Below, one piece after another: positions 50,594 to 59,193 of a DNA stretch of 64,000 bases. Each line of letters opens with the position of its first letter. Positions within the stretch are counted from its first letter, which is position 1. Below the pieces are notes generated by a model that worked only from the letters and a program-made list of their open reading frames with translations, ran no database searches and was not told where the DNA came from. A program made the translations under genes and the position numbers. Source of the DNA: Bacteriovoracaceae bacterium UBA3083 (GTDB taxonomy: Bacteria; Bdellovibrionota; Bacteriovoracia; Bacteriovoracales; Bacteriovoracaceae); assembly GCA_002366565.1 (NCBI GenBank), contig DFBJ01000007.1:124001-188000 (forward strand), given 5' to 3'.

Positions 50594-52092
50594 TGAGTAC
50601 AGAGATCTTAAGTAAAATAGATAAAATCTTAATTGCTAACCGTGGTGAAATTGCTCTAAGAGTGATGAAGACATGTAAAGAAATGGGAATCAAGTCTGTT
50701 ACTATTTATACAGAAACAGAAAAATCATATCCACATTCTTACCTAAGTGATGAGAGTTTCTCTCTTGGGATGGGTCCTTTAAGTGAGACCTACCTAAATC
50801 ATGAAAAGATTATTGAGATTGCTAAGTTAAGTGGAGCAAAGGCGATACATCCTGGATATGGCTTTTTATCTGAAAACTCTACTTTTGCAAAAAAAGTTAC
50901 TGATGCTGGATTAATCTTTATTGGACCAACTCCTCATAGTATGGAGATCATGGGAGATAAGAAGACTTCGAAAGTTGAGATGGAGAAAATAAAGATCCCT
51001 CTTATCCCAGGCTATCATGGTGATGATCAAAGTGAATCAGTTCTAAAAGCTGCAGCAATAGATATTGGGTTTCCTGTACTTGTAAAAGCTTCTGCCGGTG
51101 GTGGTGGAAAAGGGATGCGTGTAGTTTGGAAAGAAGAAGAATTTTCTGATGCTCTAGCATCTGCCAAAAGAGAAGCATTGAACTCTTTTGGAGATGATAT
51201 TGTATTAATTGAGAAGTTTATTCAAAATCCAAGACATATCGAAGTTCAGGTTATGAGTGATACGCATGGTAATCACTTACACTTCTATGAAAGAGAATGT
51301 TCCATTCAAAGACGTCATCAAAAAGTAGTTGAAGAAACTCCTAGTATGGCGCTTGATGATAAGCTTAGAAAATCTATATGCGAAACTGCTGTCGCCATTT
51401 CATCTGGTATTAATTACAAAGGCGCAGGAACTGTCGAATTTATAATGGATGCTGATGGAAAGTTCTTCTTTTTAGAGATGAACACTCGTCTTCAAGTAGA
51501 ACACCCTATTACTGAGATGGTAACGAATAGTGATTTAGTTAGATTACAAATTCTTGTTGCTGCTGGACTTGAACTTCCAATGAAGCAAGAAGATATAACT
51601 CAAAGTGGTCATGCTATAGAAGTTCGAATTTACTCTGAGGACCCAGACAATAATTTTATGCCGGCCATTGGAAAAATAGGTCATGTTGGCTCTCCAACTC
51701 TTAATAATGTACGTCTTGATAGTGGTTATGTTGATGGCAATGAAGTTACGATTGATTTTGATCCAATGTTAGCAAAACTTATTTGTTGGGGTGTTGATAG
51801 AGATTCTGCCATCAGTAAGACTCTGCACTCTCTTAACGAAGTTAAGTTTTTAGGTGTAACAACTAACAGAGACTATCTAAAGAGAATTGTAGATACCACT
51901 CCTTTTAGAGAGGGAGATACATATACACACTTTATCGATACATATAGTGATCTACTTAAGCCTGTTGAAGCAACTGATTTAGAGATTGCTGCTGGGATTG
52001 CTTCATTCTTAACGAGCAATCAAACTGAAGGTTCTACTAAAGTAGAAAACTCTCAAGCATGGAATCGTTTACAAGGATTTAGAAATATATGA
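50593..52092 (+). CDS. mccA: Biotin carboxylase subunit of methylcrotonyl-CoA carboxylase
   Basis: 499 residues from ATG 50593; a six-codon upstream extension lies inside liuC. ILIANRGEIALRVMKTCKEM opens the biotin carboxylase fold. KASAGGGGKGMRVV binds ATP, and FLEMNTRLQVEHPITEM holds catalytic residues. It carboxylates biotin with ATP and bicarbonate. Usual MccA/LiuD chains (~650-670 aa) continue into a BCCP domain; this one stops before it, and the carrier is the next gene, overlapping by 4 bases (ATGA). Confidence 0.9.
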   Translation: MSTEILSKIDKILIANRGEIALRVMKTCKEMGIKSVTIYTETEKSYPHSYLSDESFSLGMGPLSETYLNHEKIIEIAKLSGAKAIHPGYGFLSENSTFAKKVTDAGLIFIGPTPHSMEIMGDKKTSKVEMEKIKIPLIPGYHGDDQSESVLKAAAIDIGFPVLVKASAGGGGKGMRVVWKEEEFSDALASAKREALNSFGDDIVLIEKFIQNPRHIEVQVMSDTHGNHLHFYERECSIQRRHQKVVEETPSMALDDKLRKSICETAVAISSGINYKGAGTVEFIMDADGKFFFLEMNTRLQVEHPITEMVTNSDLVRLQILVAAGLELPMKQEDITQSGHAIEVRIYSEDPDNNFMPAIGKIGHVGSPTLNNVRLDSGYVDGNEVTIDFDPMLAKLICWGVDRDSAISKTLHSLNEVKFLGVTTNRDYLKRIVDTTPFREGDTYTHFIDTYSDLLKPVEATDLEIAAGIASFLTSNQTEGSTKVENSQAWNRLQGFRNI

Positions 52093-52568
52093 AAAAGAAA
52101 TTAATTATAAATTCAAATGAAGTTGAAATTGATCTGTCTCTTAATAGAGATGGAAAGGTTGAATTTACATTTAATGGTAAACAATATTCTTTTTCTAATC
52201 GAAAAGTTGATGCTGTTTCTCAGTATGTCTCAGGAGACTTAAATGCTCTTGTTTCTAGCTTTGAGAACAATTTTATTGTTGATGGTAAAGAAATGACGAT
52301 TGAATCTCCAAATAGGAGTAGATCAAAAACAAATACTAGTGCTGGTGGGCATATGCAATCACCTATGCCAGGTAAGATACTTCAAGTTTTAGTTAAAGTT
52401 GGAGACACAGTTTCAGAAGGGGACTCTTTAATTGTTATGGAGGCCATGAAAATGGAGCATACAATTAAGGCCAATTCAAATGGTACTGTTTCAGCTATTC
52501 ACTTTAGCGAAGGACAGCAATGTGCAGGTGGAGTTGATCTAGTCGATTTATCTCAAGAGGAAGCATAA
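52089..52568 (+). CDS. Biotin carboxyl carrier protein for the methylcrotonyl-CoA carboxylase
   Basis: 159 residues. The C-terminal lipoyl/biotinyl domain contains MEAMKMEHTI with the biotinylated Lys, after QSPMPGKILQVLVKVGDTV. The N-terminal ~70 residues (KLIINSNEVEIDLSLNRDGK) match the BT-like linker found between BC and BCCP in fused alpha chains. So the gene looks like the detached C-terminal part of mccA. It overlaps genes on both sides by 4 and 1 bases, giving fixed stoichiometry. Confidence 0.9.
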   Translation: MKKKLIINSNEVEIDLSLNRDGKVEFTFNGKQYSFSNRKVDAVSQYVSGDLNALVSSFENNFIVDGKEMTIESPNRSRSKTNTSAGGHMQSPMPGKILQVLVKVGDTVSEGDSLIVMEAMKMEHTIKANSNGTVSAIHFSEGQQCAGGVDLVDLSQEEA

Positions 52569-53488
52569 TGTTTAATAAGTTGCCAAAAAGTGCTCGAATA
52601 ATTGAAGTCGGTCCTAGAGATGGGCTTCAAAATGAAAAGGTTATCTTAAACTGCTCTCAGAAAGAAAAGTTTATTGATATGCTTGTAGATGCAGGTCTTA
52701 AAACTATTGAGGTTACTAGCTTTGTGCGCGCCGATAAAATTCCTCAAATGGGTGATGCTGTTGATTTATATAAAGTAATCAAAGATAAAGATTACTTTGG
52801 AGCAGTTCACTTACCAACTCTTGTTCCTAACTTAAAAGGAATGGAGATTGCTGTAAAAAGTGGAGTATCTGAAATAGCAATTTTTACTTCAACTTCTAAT
52901 ACATTTAATCAAAAGAATATAAATGCCACTATTGAAGAGTCTATTGAGAGATTCCGTCCAGTCGTAGAACTCGCTAAGCAGAATGGTATTAAAGTTCGTG
53001 GATATATTTCGACTGTTTTTGGATGTCCTTATGAAGGGGAGACATCAGTAGAAGTATTAATGGATTTACTTAAATCTCTTAAAGAAATGGGATGCTATGA
53101 AATATCATTAGGTGACACTATTGGAGTCGCTAATCCTCTTCAAGTAAAGAATATTTTAGAAAGAGTATTTAAGGAATTTTCTAGTGATGAGATTGCTATG
53201 CACTTTCATGATACTCGTGGTTTGGCTTTGGCCAACATTCTTGCATCATTAGAAATGGGGGCGACTAATTTTGATAGCTCTGCTGGAGGTCTCGGTGGTT
53301 GTCCATACGCAAAGGGTGCTACCGGAAATGTTGCCACAGAAGACGTTGTCTATATGTTGGAGAGTATGGGGATATCTACAGGTGTTGATATCAAGAAGCT
53401 TTCTGCTGCGTCTGAATATATTTTATCTAGTTTAAATAAAGTATCTGCATCTAAATATCTTACTGCTTATCTCGCATCTGGAAAGTAA
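52568..53488 (+). CDS. mvaB: Hydroxymethylglutaryl-CoA lyase
   Basis: 306 residues. EVGPRDGLQNEK at the N-terminus and GGLGGCPYAKGATGNVATED near the C-terminus (catalytic Cys) are diagnostic. AMHFHDTRGLALANILA supplies metal ligands. It cleaves HMG-CoA to acetoacetate and acetyl-CoA, the last step of leucine breakdown. The acetoacetate can be activated by the scoAB pair about 6 kb downstream. The start overlaps the BCCP stop. Confidence 0.95.
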   Translation: MFNKLPKSARIIEVGPRDGLQNEKVILNCSQKEKFIDMLVDAGLKTIEVTSFVRADKIPQMGDAVDLYKVIKDKDYFGAVHLPTLVPNLKGMEIAVKSGVSEIAIFTSTSNTFNQKNINATIEESIERFRPVVELAKQNGIKVRGYISTVFGCPYEGETSVEVLMDLLKSLKEMGCYEISLGDTIGVANPLQVKNILERVFKEFSSDEIAMHFHDTRGLALANILASLEMGATNFDSSAGGLGGCPYAKGATGNVATEDVVYMLESMGISTGVDIKKLSAASEYILSSLNKVSASKYLTAYLASGK

Positions 53489-53489
53489 T

Positions 53490-54299
53490 ATGTATTCAAA
53501 ACCTTATAAAGATCTTCTTGTTTCTAAAAATGATTTTATTCTCACATTGACGTTAAATAATGAAGCTATGGCAAATGCTATTAGTGACGATATGATTGAC
53601 TCAATTGAAGATGTCCTATCAGTTGCAGATGAAGATGATTCTGTAAGGTGTATTATTCTAACTGGTGCTGGGAAATTTTTCTGTGCTGGTGGTGATATAA
53701 AGGCAATGGAAAGTAAGACTGGAATGTTTGCTGGAGAGCCTAATGAACTTAGATCTAGGTATGTGCGAGGAATTCAGAGAATCCCTCGAGCTATAGAAGC
53801 CTTACGTACTCCAATTGTTGCAATGGTTAATGGGGCCGCTATTGGTGCTGGTTGTGATTTAGCAATGATGTGTGACCTTCGTGTATCAAGTGATAAATCT
53901 AAGTTTGGAGAAACTTTCTCTAAGCTTTCTTTAGTTCCAGGTGATGGTGGAACATTCTTTCTACAAAGAATTATTGGATATACTAAAGCTATGGAAATGT
54001 TCATGACTGGAGATATCTATAGTGGTGATGATATTACGAGAATGGGTCTAAGTAATTATCATGTTTCTCATGAAGAGCTTACTAAGTTTACAGTTGAGCT
54101 TGCTAAGAAAATATCATCAAATGGCCCTATCGCTCTTTCTCTAACTAAGATGGCACTTAAGTCTGGAAGAACTTCTGGCCTTAACGATCAATTAGATCTG
54201 TTAAGCACTATGCAAGGAATCTCACAGAGAACTCAAGATCACTTTGAAGGAATACAAGCTTTCAAAGAAAAGAGAGCACCAGAATTCACTGGGCGTTAA
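53490..54299 (+). CDS. Enoyl-CoA hydratase/isomerase family protein
   Basis: 269 residues with crotonase blocks KFFCAGGDIKAMESKTG and MVNGAAIGAGCDLAMMCDL. FSKLSLVPGDGGTFFLQRI carries the second acidic position. It lies one base after mvaB, so it belongs to the liu operon, which already has a LiuC-like hydratase. A second hydratase of broad specificity, or one for another branched-chain intermediate, is likely. Which of the two acts on methylglutaconyl-CoA is not proven by sequence. Confidence 0.85.
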   Translation: MYSKPYKDLLVSKNDFILTLTLNNEAMANAISDDMIDSIEDVLSVADEDDSVRCIILTGAGKFFCAGGDIKAMESKTGMFAGEPNELRSRYVRGIQRIPRAIEALRTPIVAMVNGAAIGAGCDLAMMCDLRVSSDKSKFGETFSKLSLVPGDGGTFFLQRIIGYTKAMEMFMTGDIYSGDDITRMGLSNYHVSHEELTKFTVELAKKISSNGPIALSLTKMALKSGRTSGLNDQLDLLSTMQGISQRTQDHFEGIQAFKEKRAPEFTGR

Positions 54300-54364
54300 G
54301 CTTAAGTTGACATAGAACTTTTTTAAATTAACAATAGTTTTATAATCTTTTAGAACTGGAATTT

Positions 54365-54715
54365 ATGAAAAGAAGTTTTTCTCTATTTATTACTTTTTTA
54401 TGCTTCTTTGCTGTTTCTTGTTCTCAAATAAATTATATATCTTCAGATAATATACCTACATATATTTCGCCCAAAGAAAATCATAATAGAAAGGCCTCAC
54501 ATAAAGGCTCACGAGATTTTTATTTGTGGGGGATGGTTCCTGCTGAACATATTGTAAATGTTGATGATGAGTTAGCAGATGATGGACTTTTATCAGCGGC
54601 AAGAATTGAAGTCCGTGAGTATCAAGAGTTCATGGATGTTTTTTGGACATATTTGACTCTTGGATTATATAAGCCTGTTCGTTTTGAGATCCGTGGATAT
54701 GGAGTTCGACAATGA
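54365..54715 (+). CDS. Small lipoprotein, Bor-like
   Basis: 116 residues. Lipobox FFAVSC (Cys19). The mature part DFYLWGMVPAEHIVNVDDE, VFWTYLTLGLYKPVRFEI resembles the Bor/TraT-like small surface lipoproteins (hydrophobic W-G motif and TLGLYxP near the end). In phage lambda Bor affects serum resistance, but I make no such claim here. GGAATTT precedes the ATG, TATAAT lies at 54341, and the stop overlaps the next lipoprotein gene by 4 bases. Confidence 0.72.
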   Translation: MKRSFSLFITFLCFFAVSCSQINYISSDNIPTYISPKENHNRKASHKGSRDFYLWGMVPAEHIVNVDDELADDGLLSAARIEVREYQEFMDVFWTYLTLGLYKPVRFEIRGYGVRQ

Positions 54716-55023
54716 GATATTTATTATTACTTTTCTTGTTTACGAGTTGTTCACATTCTCTTAATTTAAATCCTAAGGGATGCTACTCGAAAGGTTTTGT
54801 TAAGAAGTTAGATAATAAGATTTATACAATAGAAAAGAGCATCGTAAGCTTTGGTGAGAGTTCAGAATACTATTTAAAAGATATTTTAGAATCTAAAAAA
54901 GTTGAATGTACAAAATTAAAAAATATTAATTATACCTTCAAGACTGGTGCTATAGACTCAATAATAAGTGTCTTACCTTTTATAGAAAGAAAAACGTTAG
55001 TTATAAATTATTCAATTGATTAA
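54712..55023 (+). CDS. Small lipoprotein of unknown function
   Basis: 103 residues. Lipobox LLFLFTSC (Cys13) and an Asn/Lys-rich mature part with two more Cys. I do not recognise the family. It starts within the ATGA overlap of the Bor-like gene, so the two are translated together and may form a surface pair. Two terminator-like hairpins follow. Confidence 0.66.
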   Translation: MRYLLLLFLFTSCSHSLNLNPKGCYSKGFVKKLDNKIYTIEKSIVSFGESSEYYLKDILESKKVECTKLKNINYTFKTGAIDSIISVLPFIERKTLVINYSID

Positions 55024-55080
55024 AGCTCCAAGGATGGTAGCTTTATGCTTAAATGCAAATTGGCCAAGGATGGCCTTTTT
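55022..55080 (+). terminator. Two tandem hairpins, the second an intrinsic terminator
   Basis: AAAGCTCCA, AGGA, TGGTAGCTTT (55022-55044, one bulged T) and GGCCA, AGGA, TGGCC, TTTTT (55062-55080). Both present the same CCA-AGGA-TGG apex. Confidence 0.7.
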
Positions 55081-55089
55081 CTAATAAAT

Positions 55090-57141
55090 TTATCCCAGTG
55101 AGTCGTCGTCTAGACCATCTATTAGGTTCGCAAAGAAGCCTTTTTTGTAGTCATCTGCTTCTTCTTCACTCATGTGCCCAAATGTCGTTCTGTCTTGGTG
55201 TACGCAGAAGCCTTCTTTATCTAGTTCATTGATAAATCTACTTACAAATCGGGGAGTTTCTTTTCCGTATATTTTTCTTTCTTTACAGTAGGTCATGATT
55301 AGATTTTCTTGTGCTCTCGTTATACCTACATAGCAAAGCCTTCTTTCTTCAGAGATGTCTTCACCATTTTTAATTGTATTTTTATGAGGTAGACTTTCTT
55401 CTTCAACTCCGACCATATAGACAGTGTCGAACTCTAGTCCTTTAGATGAGTGAAATGTCATCATAGTTACTTCATTTTTTCTGATATCATCATCTTCGTC
55501 TTCTTCAGTATCTTGATTGTCTTGAAGGAGTAGCTTTTCTACGAAGTTCTTTAATGTGGCGTGTGCACCATTATATTTTACAAATCTCTCTGCAGACTCA
55601 ATGAAGAAGTGAACATCGTTTCTTCTTCTCTCTACTTGCTTGGCACTGTCATATGACTTTTCTATAAATTGATAGAAATTTATATCTTCAACTAATTTAC
55701 TTATTGCTTGAGGAAGAGGGTGTTGTTCAAAAATTTCTTTAAATTTTGAAATTGTCGATGTGAACTCTCTAATACGCTTTTCTCTGTTTGGATCAACACT
55801 TGGATGTTGGTGGAGAGTTTCATATAGAGTTAAGTTCTCTTCTTCTGACTTCTCAAGATACTTTTCAAGCGTTCTTGATCCAATACCTCTATTAGGAACA
55901 TTTAAAATTCTTCTAAGTTGTAATTGATCTTTTGGATTTAAAATAACCGTTAGGTAGGCCATTAAATCTTTAACCTCTTTCTTTTCATAGAACTTCTGAC
56001 CACCAATAATTGTATATGGAATCTGATTCATTCTAAAAATTTCTTCAAAAGGTTGTGCCTGTGTATTTGATCTATAGAGGATTGCTATGTCACCAAGGTG
56101 TCCACCATTTGATTGGTGCTTTGATACCTCATCAGCAATCACTTCTGCTTCATGTTCAGTATTTGCCATTGACCATAAGTAAGGCTTGCTAGGACTCTGC
56201 TTCTGAGACCAGAGAGTTTTATCTCTTCTGTTAACATTCTCTTTAATTACTTTGTTTGCTAGCTCTAAAATAGGGCTAACTGATCTATAATTTTCTTCTA
56301 GTTTTACAACTTTTGCACCAGGGAACATTCTTTCAAAGCTTAGAATATTTGTTATATCTGCACCTCTAAATGAATATATCGCCTGATCATCGTCACCAAC
56401 CACACATAGGTTGTTATGTGTTGATGTTAACCCTGAAATTAAATCAAATTGTAGAGAGTTAGTATCTTGGTATTCATCAACCATTATATACTTAAATTGC
56501 TCTGAATACTCTCTGGCAACTTCTGGGAAGTCTGTGAAAAGCTTAACCGTGAGAAATAGAATATCATCAAAGTCTATTGCGTTATAAAATTTTAACTTAT
56601 CTTGATAAAATTCATAGACGTAATGAGTAGCGTGATCGTATGGATCTTCATCATCAAAGTACTCACTATCGGCATAGTCGTCTGGGCCTATTCCTTGGTT
56701 TTTTAATTTACCAATTTTAGACATTATGATCTTTTGATCAAATTGCTTACCGGCCTTAAAACTCTTTAAGGCCTCTCTCATTATTGAAGATTGATCGGCT
56801 GAGTCATATATTGAGAAGCTTTTGTGGTAACCAAGCCTTGTTATTTCTTTCTTTAGAATTTTTACTCCTAAAGAATGAAAAGTTGCCATCGTTAGGCCAC
56901 GTGCCTTTTTTTTACCTAGTAGACCTATGATTCTTTCGCGCATTTCCTTAGCGGCCTTATTAGTAAAACTAACTGCCAGGATTGATTTCTGATCTATGTG
57001 AAGATTATCTACCATGTGGGCGATACGATATGTAATGGTTCTAGTTTTACCACTACCTGCACCGGCCAGAATAAGAACTGGACCATCAATTGTATCGGCT
57101 GCTTGTCTCTGTGCAGCATTTAATCCACTTAATGAAATCAT
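55090..57141 (-). CDS. UvrD/PcrA/Rep-type superfamily 1 DNA helicase
   Basis: 683 residues from ATG 57141; a 40-codon upstream extension has no family sequence. LNAAQRQAADTIDGPVLILA (Q motif) leads into GAGSGKT (Walker A). VDEYQDTN is motif II, GDDDQAIYSFRGAD motif III, and TMMTFHSSKGLEFDTVYMVG lies near the C-terminus with YVGITRAQENL (motif VI). This 3'-5' helicase acts in DNA repair and replication restart. The PcrA C-terminal tail is short here. It is transcribed divergently from the fumarase genes. Confidence 0.94.
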   Translation of the reverse strand: MISLSGLNAAQRQAADTIDGPVLILAGAGSGKTRTITYRIAHMVDNLHIDQKSILAVSFTNKAAKEMRERIIGLLGKKKARGLTMATFHSLGVKILKKEITRLGYHKSFSIYDSADQSSIMREALKSFKAGKQFDQKIIMSKIGKLKNQGIGPDDYADSEYFDDEDPYDHATHYVYEFYQDKLKFYNAIDFDDILFLTVKLFTDFPEVAREYSEQFKYIMVDEYQDTNSLQFDLISGLTSTHNNLCVVGDDDQAIYSFRGADITNILSFERMFPGAKVVKLEENYRSVSPILELANKVIKENVNRRDKTLWSQKQSPSKPYLWSMANTEHEAEVIADEVSKHQSNGGHLGDIAILYRSNTQAQPFEEIFRMNQIPYTIIGGQKFYEKKEVKDLMAYLTVILNPKDQLQLRRILNVPNRGIGSRTLEKYLEKSEEENLTLYETLHQHPSVDPNREKRIREFTSTISKFKEIFEQHPLPQAISKLVEDINFYQFIEKSYDSAKQVERRRNDVHFFIESAERFVKYNGAHATLKNFVEKLLLQDNQDTEEDEDDDIRKNEVTMMTFHSSKGLEFDTVYMVGVEEESLPHKNTIKNGEDISEERRLCYVGITRAQENLIMTYCKERKIYGKETPRFVSRFINELDKEGFCVHQDRTTFGHMSEEEADDYKKGFFANLIDGLDDDSLG

Positions 57142-57294
57142 AGGGTACACAATAGCCGAAATGGGAACCTTCGCCAATGACAAATTAAGAATATAACTAG
57201 GCAATAACAAAGGCCGTTGATATACTTTCTCCAAACTGAAATTAAAATATTTGATACACAACTCAATAAATTATAGAGAAGAGGAGTCTTAGCT

Positions 57295-57711
57295 ATGGCA
57301 AAGAAGAAGGTAGCGAAAAAAGCAGCTAGAAAAGCAACTAAGAAAGTGGCAAAAAAAGCAGCTAGAAAAGTAGTAGCGATAAAGTCGGCTAAAAAGAAAG
57401 CAACGAAGAAGAAAGTTGCAAAGAAAGCGACTAAGAAGAAAGTAGCGAAGAAAGCAACAAAGAAAAAAGTTGCTAAGAAAGTAGCGAAGAAGAAAGTTGC
57501 TAAGAAAGTGGCAAAGAAGAAAGTTGCAAAAAAAGCGACGAAAAAGAAAGTCGCTAAAAAAGTAGCAAAGAAAGCAACAAAAAAGAAAGTTGCTAAAAAA
57601 GTAACTAAGAATGCAACAACAAAGAAAGCAGCAAAAAAAGCTACTAAAAAAGTTGCAAAAAAAGCTACGAAAAAAGCACCTGTAAAGAAAGCTAAGAAAA
57701 CAGTAGTAAAA
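57295..57711 (+). repeat. Low-complexity Lys/Ala-coding repeat
   Basis: Purine-rich repeats of AAG/AAA with GCN, GTN and ACN codons. The units vary in codon use, so they are not recent slippage copies alone. The opposite strand shows a spurious Phe/Ala-rich frame, a shadow of this repeat. Confidence 0.9.
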
Positions 57712-58602
57712 AATATTAACACTGATGCTATTCTTTTTGATTCAATTCTAGAATTAATCAGATCTACTTCTGCTGAAATACCTGATGATATACAAAAGGT
57801 TGTTCTTGAAGCTCTTGCTAGAGAAGAGAAGAACACTACAGCTGAATATGCTATGGGAATTATCAAAGCAAATATTGAACTTGCAAAAAGAAAGTCTCAA
57901 CCGCTTTGCCAAGATACTGGAACTATTTTATTTTATGTATCTCACCCTGCAGGATTTAATCAGACTAAGTTTACAAAAATTGTTCATAAGGCTGTTGTTA
58001 AGGCCACAGAGGTCGGTTACCTAAGACAAAACTCTGTTGATTCTTTAACTGGAAAAAATGAGACTATGAATATTGGTCCAGGTCATCCTGACATGCACTT
58101 CCACGAGCATTCAAAAAACACTGTTGAAGTTAAGCTTATGCTTAAAGGTGGGGGTTGTGAAAACGTTGGTGCACAATACTCTCTTCCAAACACAGCTTTA
58201 GAAGCTGGACGTGATTTAGATGGTGTTAGAAAAGTTATCCTTGATGCGATTGTAAAAGCTCAGGGTAAGGGCTGTGGTCCAGGTGTTCTTGGTGTAACAA
58301 TCGGTGGAGATAGAGGTGCCGGTTATGTATTCTCTAAAGAGCAATTACTTAGAAAGTTAGATGATACAAATACAGTTCCTGAATTAGCAGCACTTGAAAA
58401 AGATATCGTTGAGACTGCTAATAAGCTTGGAATTGGTCCAATGGGATTTGGTGGAAAAACTACTCTTCTAGGTTGTAAAGTAGGAGCACTTAATCGTCTT
58501 CCTGCAAGTTTCTTTGTTTCTGTGTCTTACATGTGTTGGGCCTATAGAAGACAAGGTGTTGCTTTAGATAAATCTAATAAAATTAAAAAATGGCTTTACT
58601 AA
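57295..58602 (+). CDS. Class I fumarate hydratase alpha subunit with histone-H1-like N-terminal tail
   Basis: 435 residues. Residues 1-139 are almost entirely Lys, Ala, Val and Thr in KKVAKKATKK-type repeats, like bacterial H1-like (HctB/AlgP) tails. From ~141 the chain is the two-subunit class I fumarase alpha domain. Cluster Cys are at 205 (QPLCQDTGT), 288 (GGGCENVG) and 327 (GKGCGPGVLGV); MNIGPGHPDMHFHEH is also typical. It hydrates fumarate with a 4Fe-4S cluster. GAGGAG precedes the ATG and no in-frame ATG lies between tail and core, so the tail is expressed as part of the enzyme. The tail probably binds nucleic acid; its role is unknown. Confidence 0.92.
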   Translation: MAKKKVAKKAARKATKKVAKKAARKVVAIKSAKKKATKKKVAKKATKKKVAKKATKKKVAKKVAKKKVAKKVAKKKVAKKATKKKVAKKVAKKATKKKVAKKVTKNATTKKAAKKATKKVAKKATKKAPVKKAKKTVVKNINTDAILFDSILELIRSTSAEIPDDIQKVVLEALAREEKNTTAEYAMGIIKANIELAKRKSQPLCQDTGTILFYVSHPAGFNQTKFTKIVHKAVVKATEVGYLRQNSVDSLTGKNETMNIGPGHPDMHFHEHSKNTVEVKLMLKGGGCENVGAQYSLPNTALEAGRDLDGVRKVILDAIVKAQGKGCGPGVLGVTIGGDRGAGYVFSKEQLLRKLDDTNTVPELAALEKDIVETANKLGIGPMGFGGKTTLLGCKVGALNRLPASFFVSVSYMCWAYRRQGVALDKSNKIKKWLY

Positions 58603-58608
58603 GAGGTA

Positions 58609-59181
58609 ATGATGAAAAGAATAGATTATCCATTTAATAAAGAACAAATTAGAGAACTTCGTGTTGGCGATATGGTTCTAATCTCTGGAAAAATGTATAC
58701 AGGTAGAGATGCTGTTCATAAGAGATTACATGACGGTACAAAGCCGCCTGTCGATTTTAATAATCAAATTATTTACCACTGTGGTCCAGTTGTTATTCAA
58801 GATAAAAAAACTGGAAAATATGAAGTTAAGGCTGCAGGTCCAACGACTTCAATCAGGGAGGAACCTTACCAATGGGAAGTTATGAGAGATCATGGAATTC
58901 TTGGTGTTATCGGTAAAGGTGGAATGGGTCCAAAAACATTACAAGGTTGTAAAGACTATGGGTGTGTTTACTTTCACGCAATTGGTGGAGCTGCTCAAGT
59001 ACTAGCTGAAAAGATAGAGTCTGTTGATAATGTATTCTGGACTGACCTTGGATCTCCTGAGGCTATCTGGGAACTTACTGTAAAAGATTTTCCTGTTGTT
59101 GTAACAATGGACTCTCATGGTGGTTCACTTCATGCTGAAGTTGAGAAGAGTAGTTCTGATAAGTTAAAAGAATTTCTTTAG
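58609..59181 (+). CDS. Class I fumarate hydratase beta subunit
   Basis: 190 residues. LRVGDMVLISGKMYTGRDAV opens the swivelling domain. IYHCGPVV, GGMGPKTLQGCKDYGCVYFH and LGSPEAIWELTVKDFPVVV are characteristic of the beta part of class I fumarases and L(+)-tartrate dehydratases. It pairs with the alpha subunit 6 bases upstream. Two ATGs in tandem (58609, 58612) make the exact start ambiguous by one residue. No tail like that of the alpha subunit. Confidence 0.92.
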   Translation: MMKRIDYPFNKEQIRELRVGDMVLISGKMYTGRDAVHKRLHDGTKPPVDFNNQIIYHCGPVVIQDKKTGKYEVKAAGPTTSIREEPYQWEVMRDHGILGVIGKGGMGPKTLQGCKDYGCVYFHAIGGAAQVLAEKIESVDNVFWTDLGSPEAIWELTVKDFPVVVTMDSHGGSLHAEVEKSSSDKLKEFL

Positions 59182-59193
59182 AAAGAGGTTAGA

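Noticed and set aside
57138..57866. A 242-codon Phe/Ala-rich frame on the minus strand over the fumarase tail
   Set aside because: It is the antisense of the Lys/Ala codon repeat; no Shine-Dalgarno sequence and composition explained by AAG/GCN repeats on the other strand.
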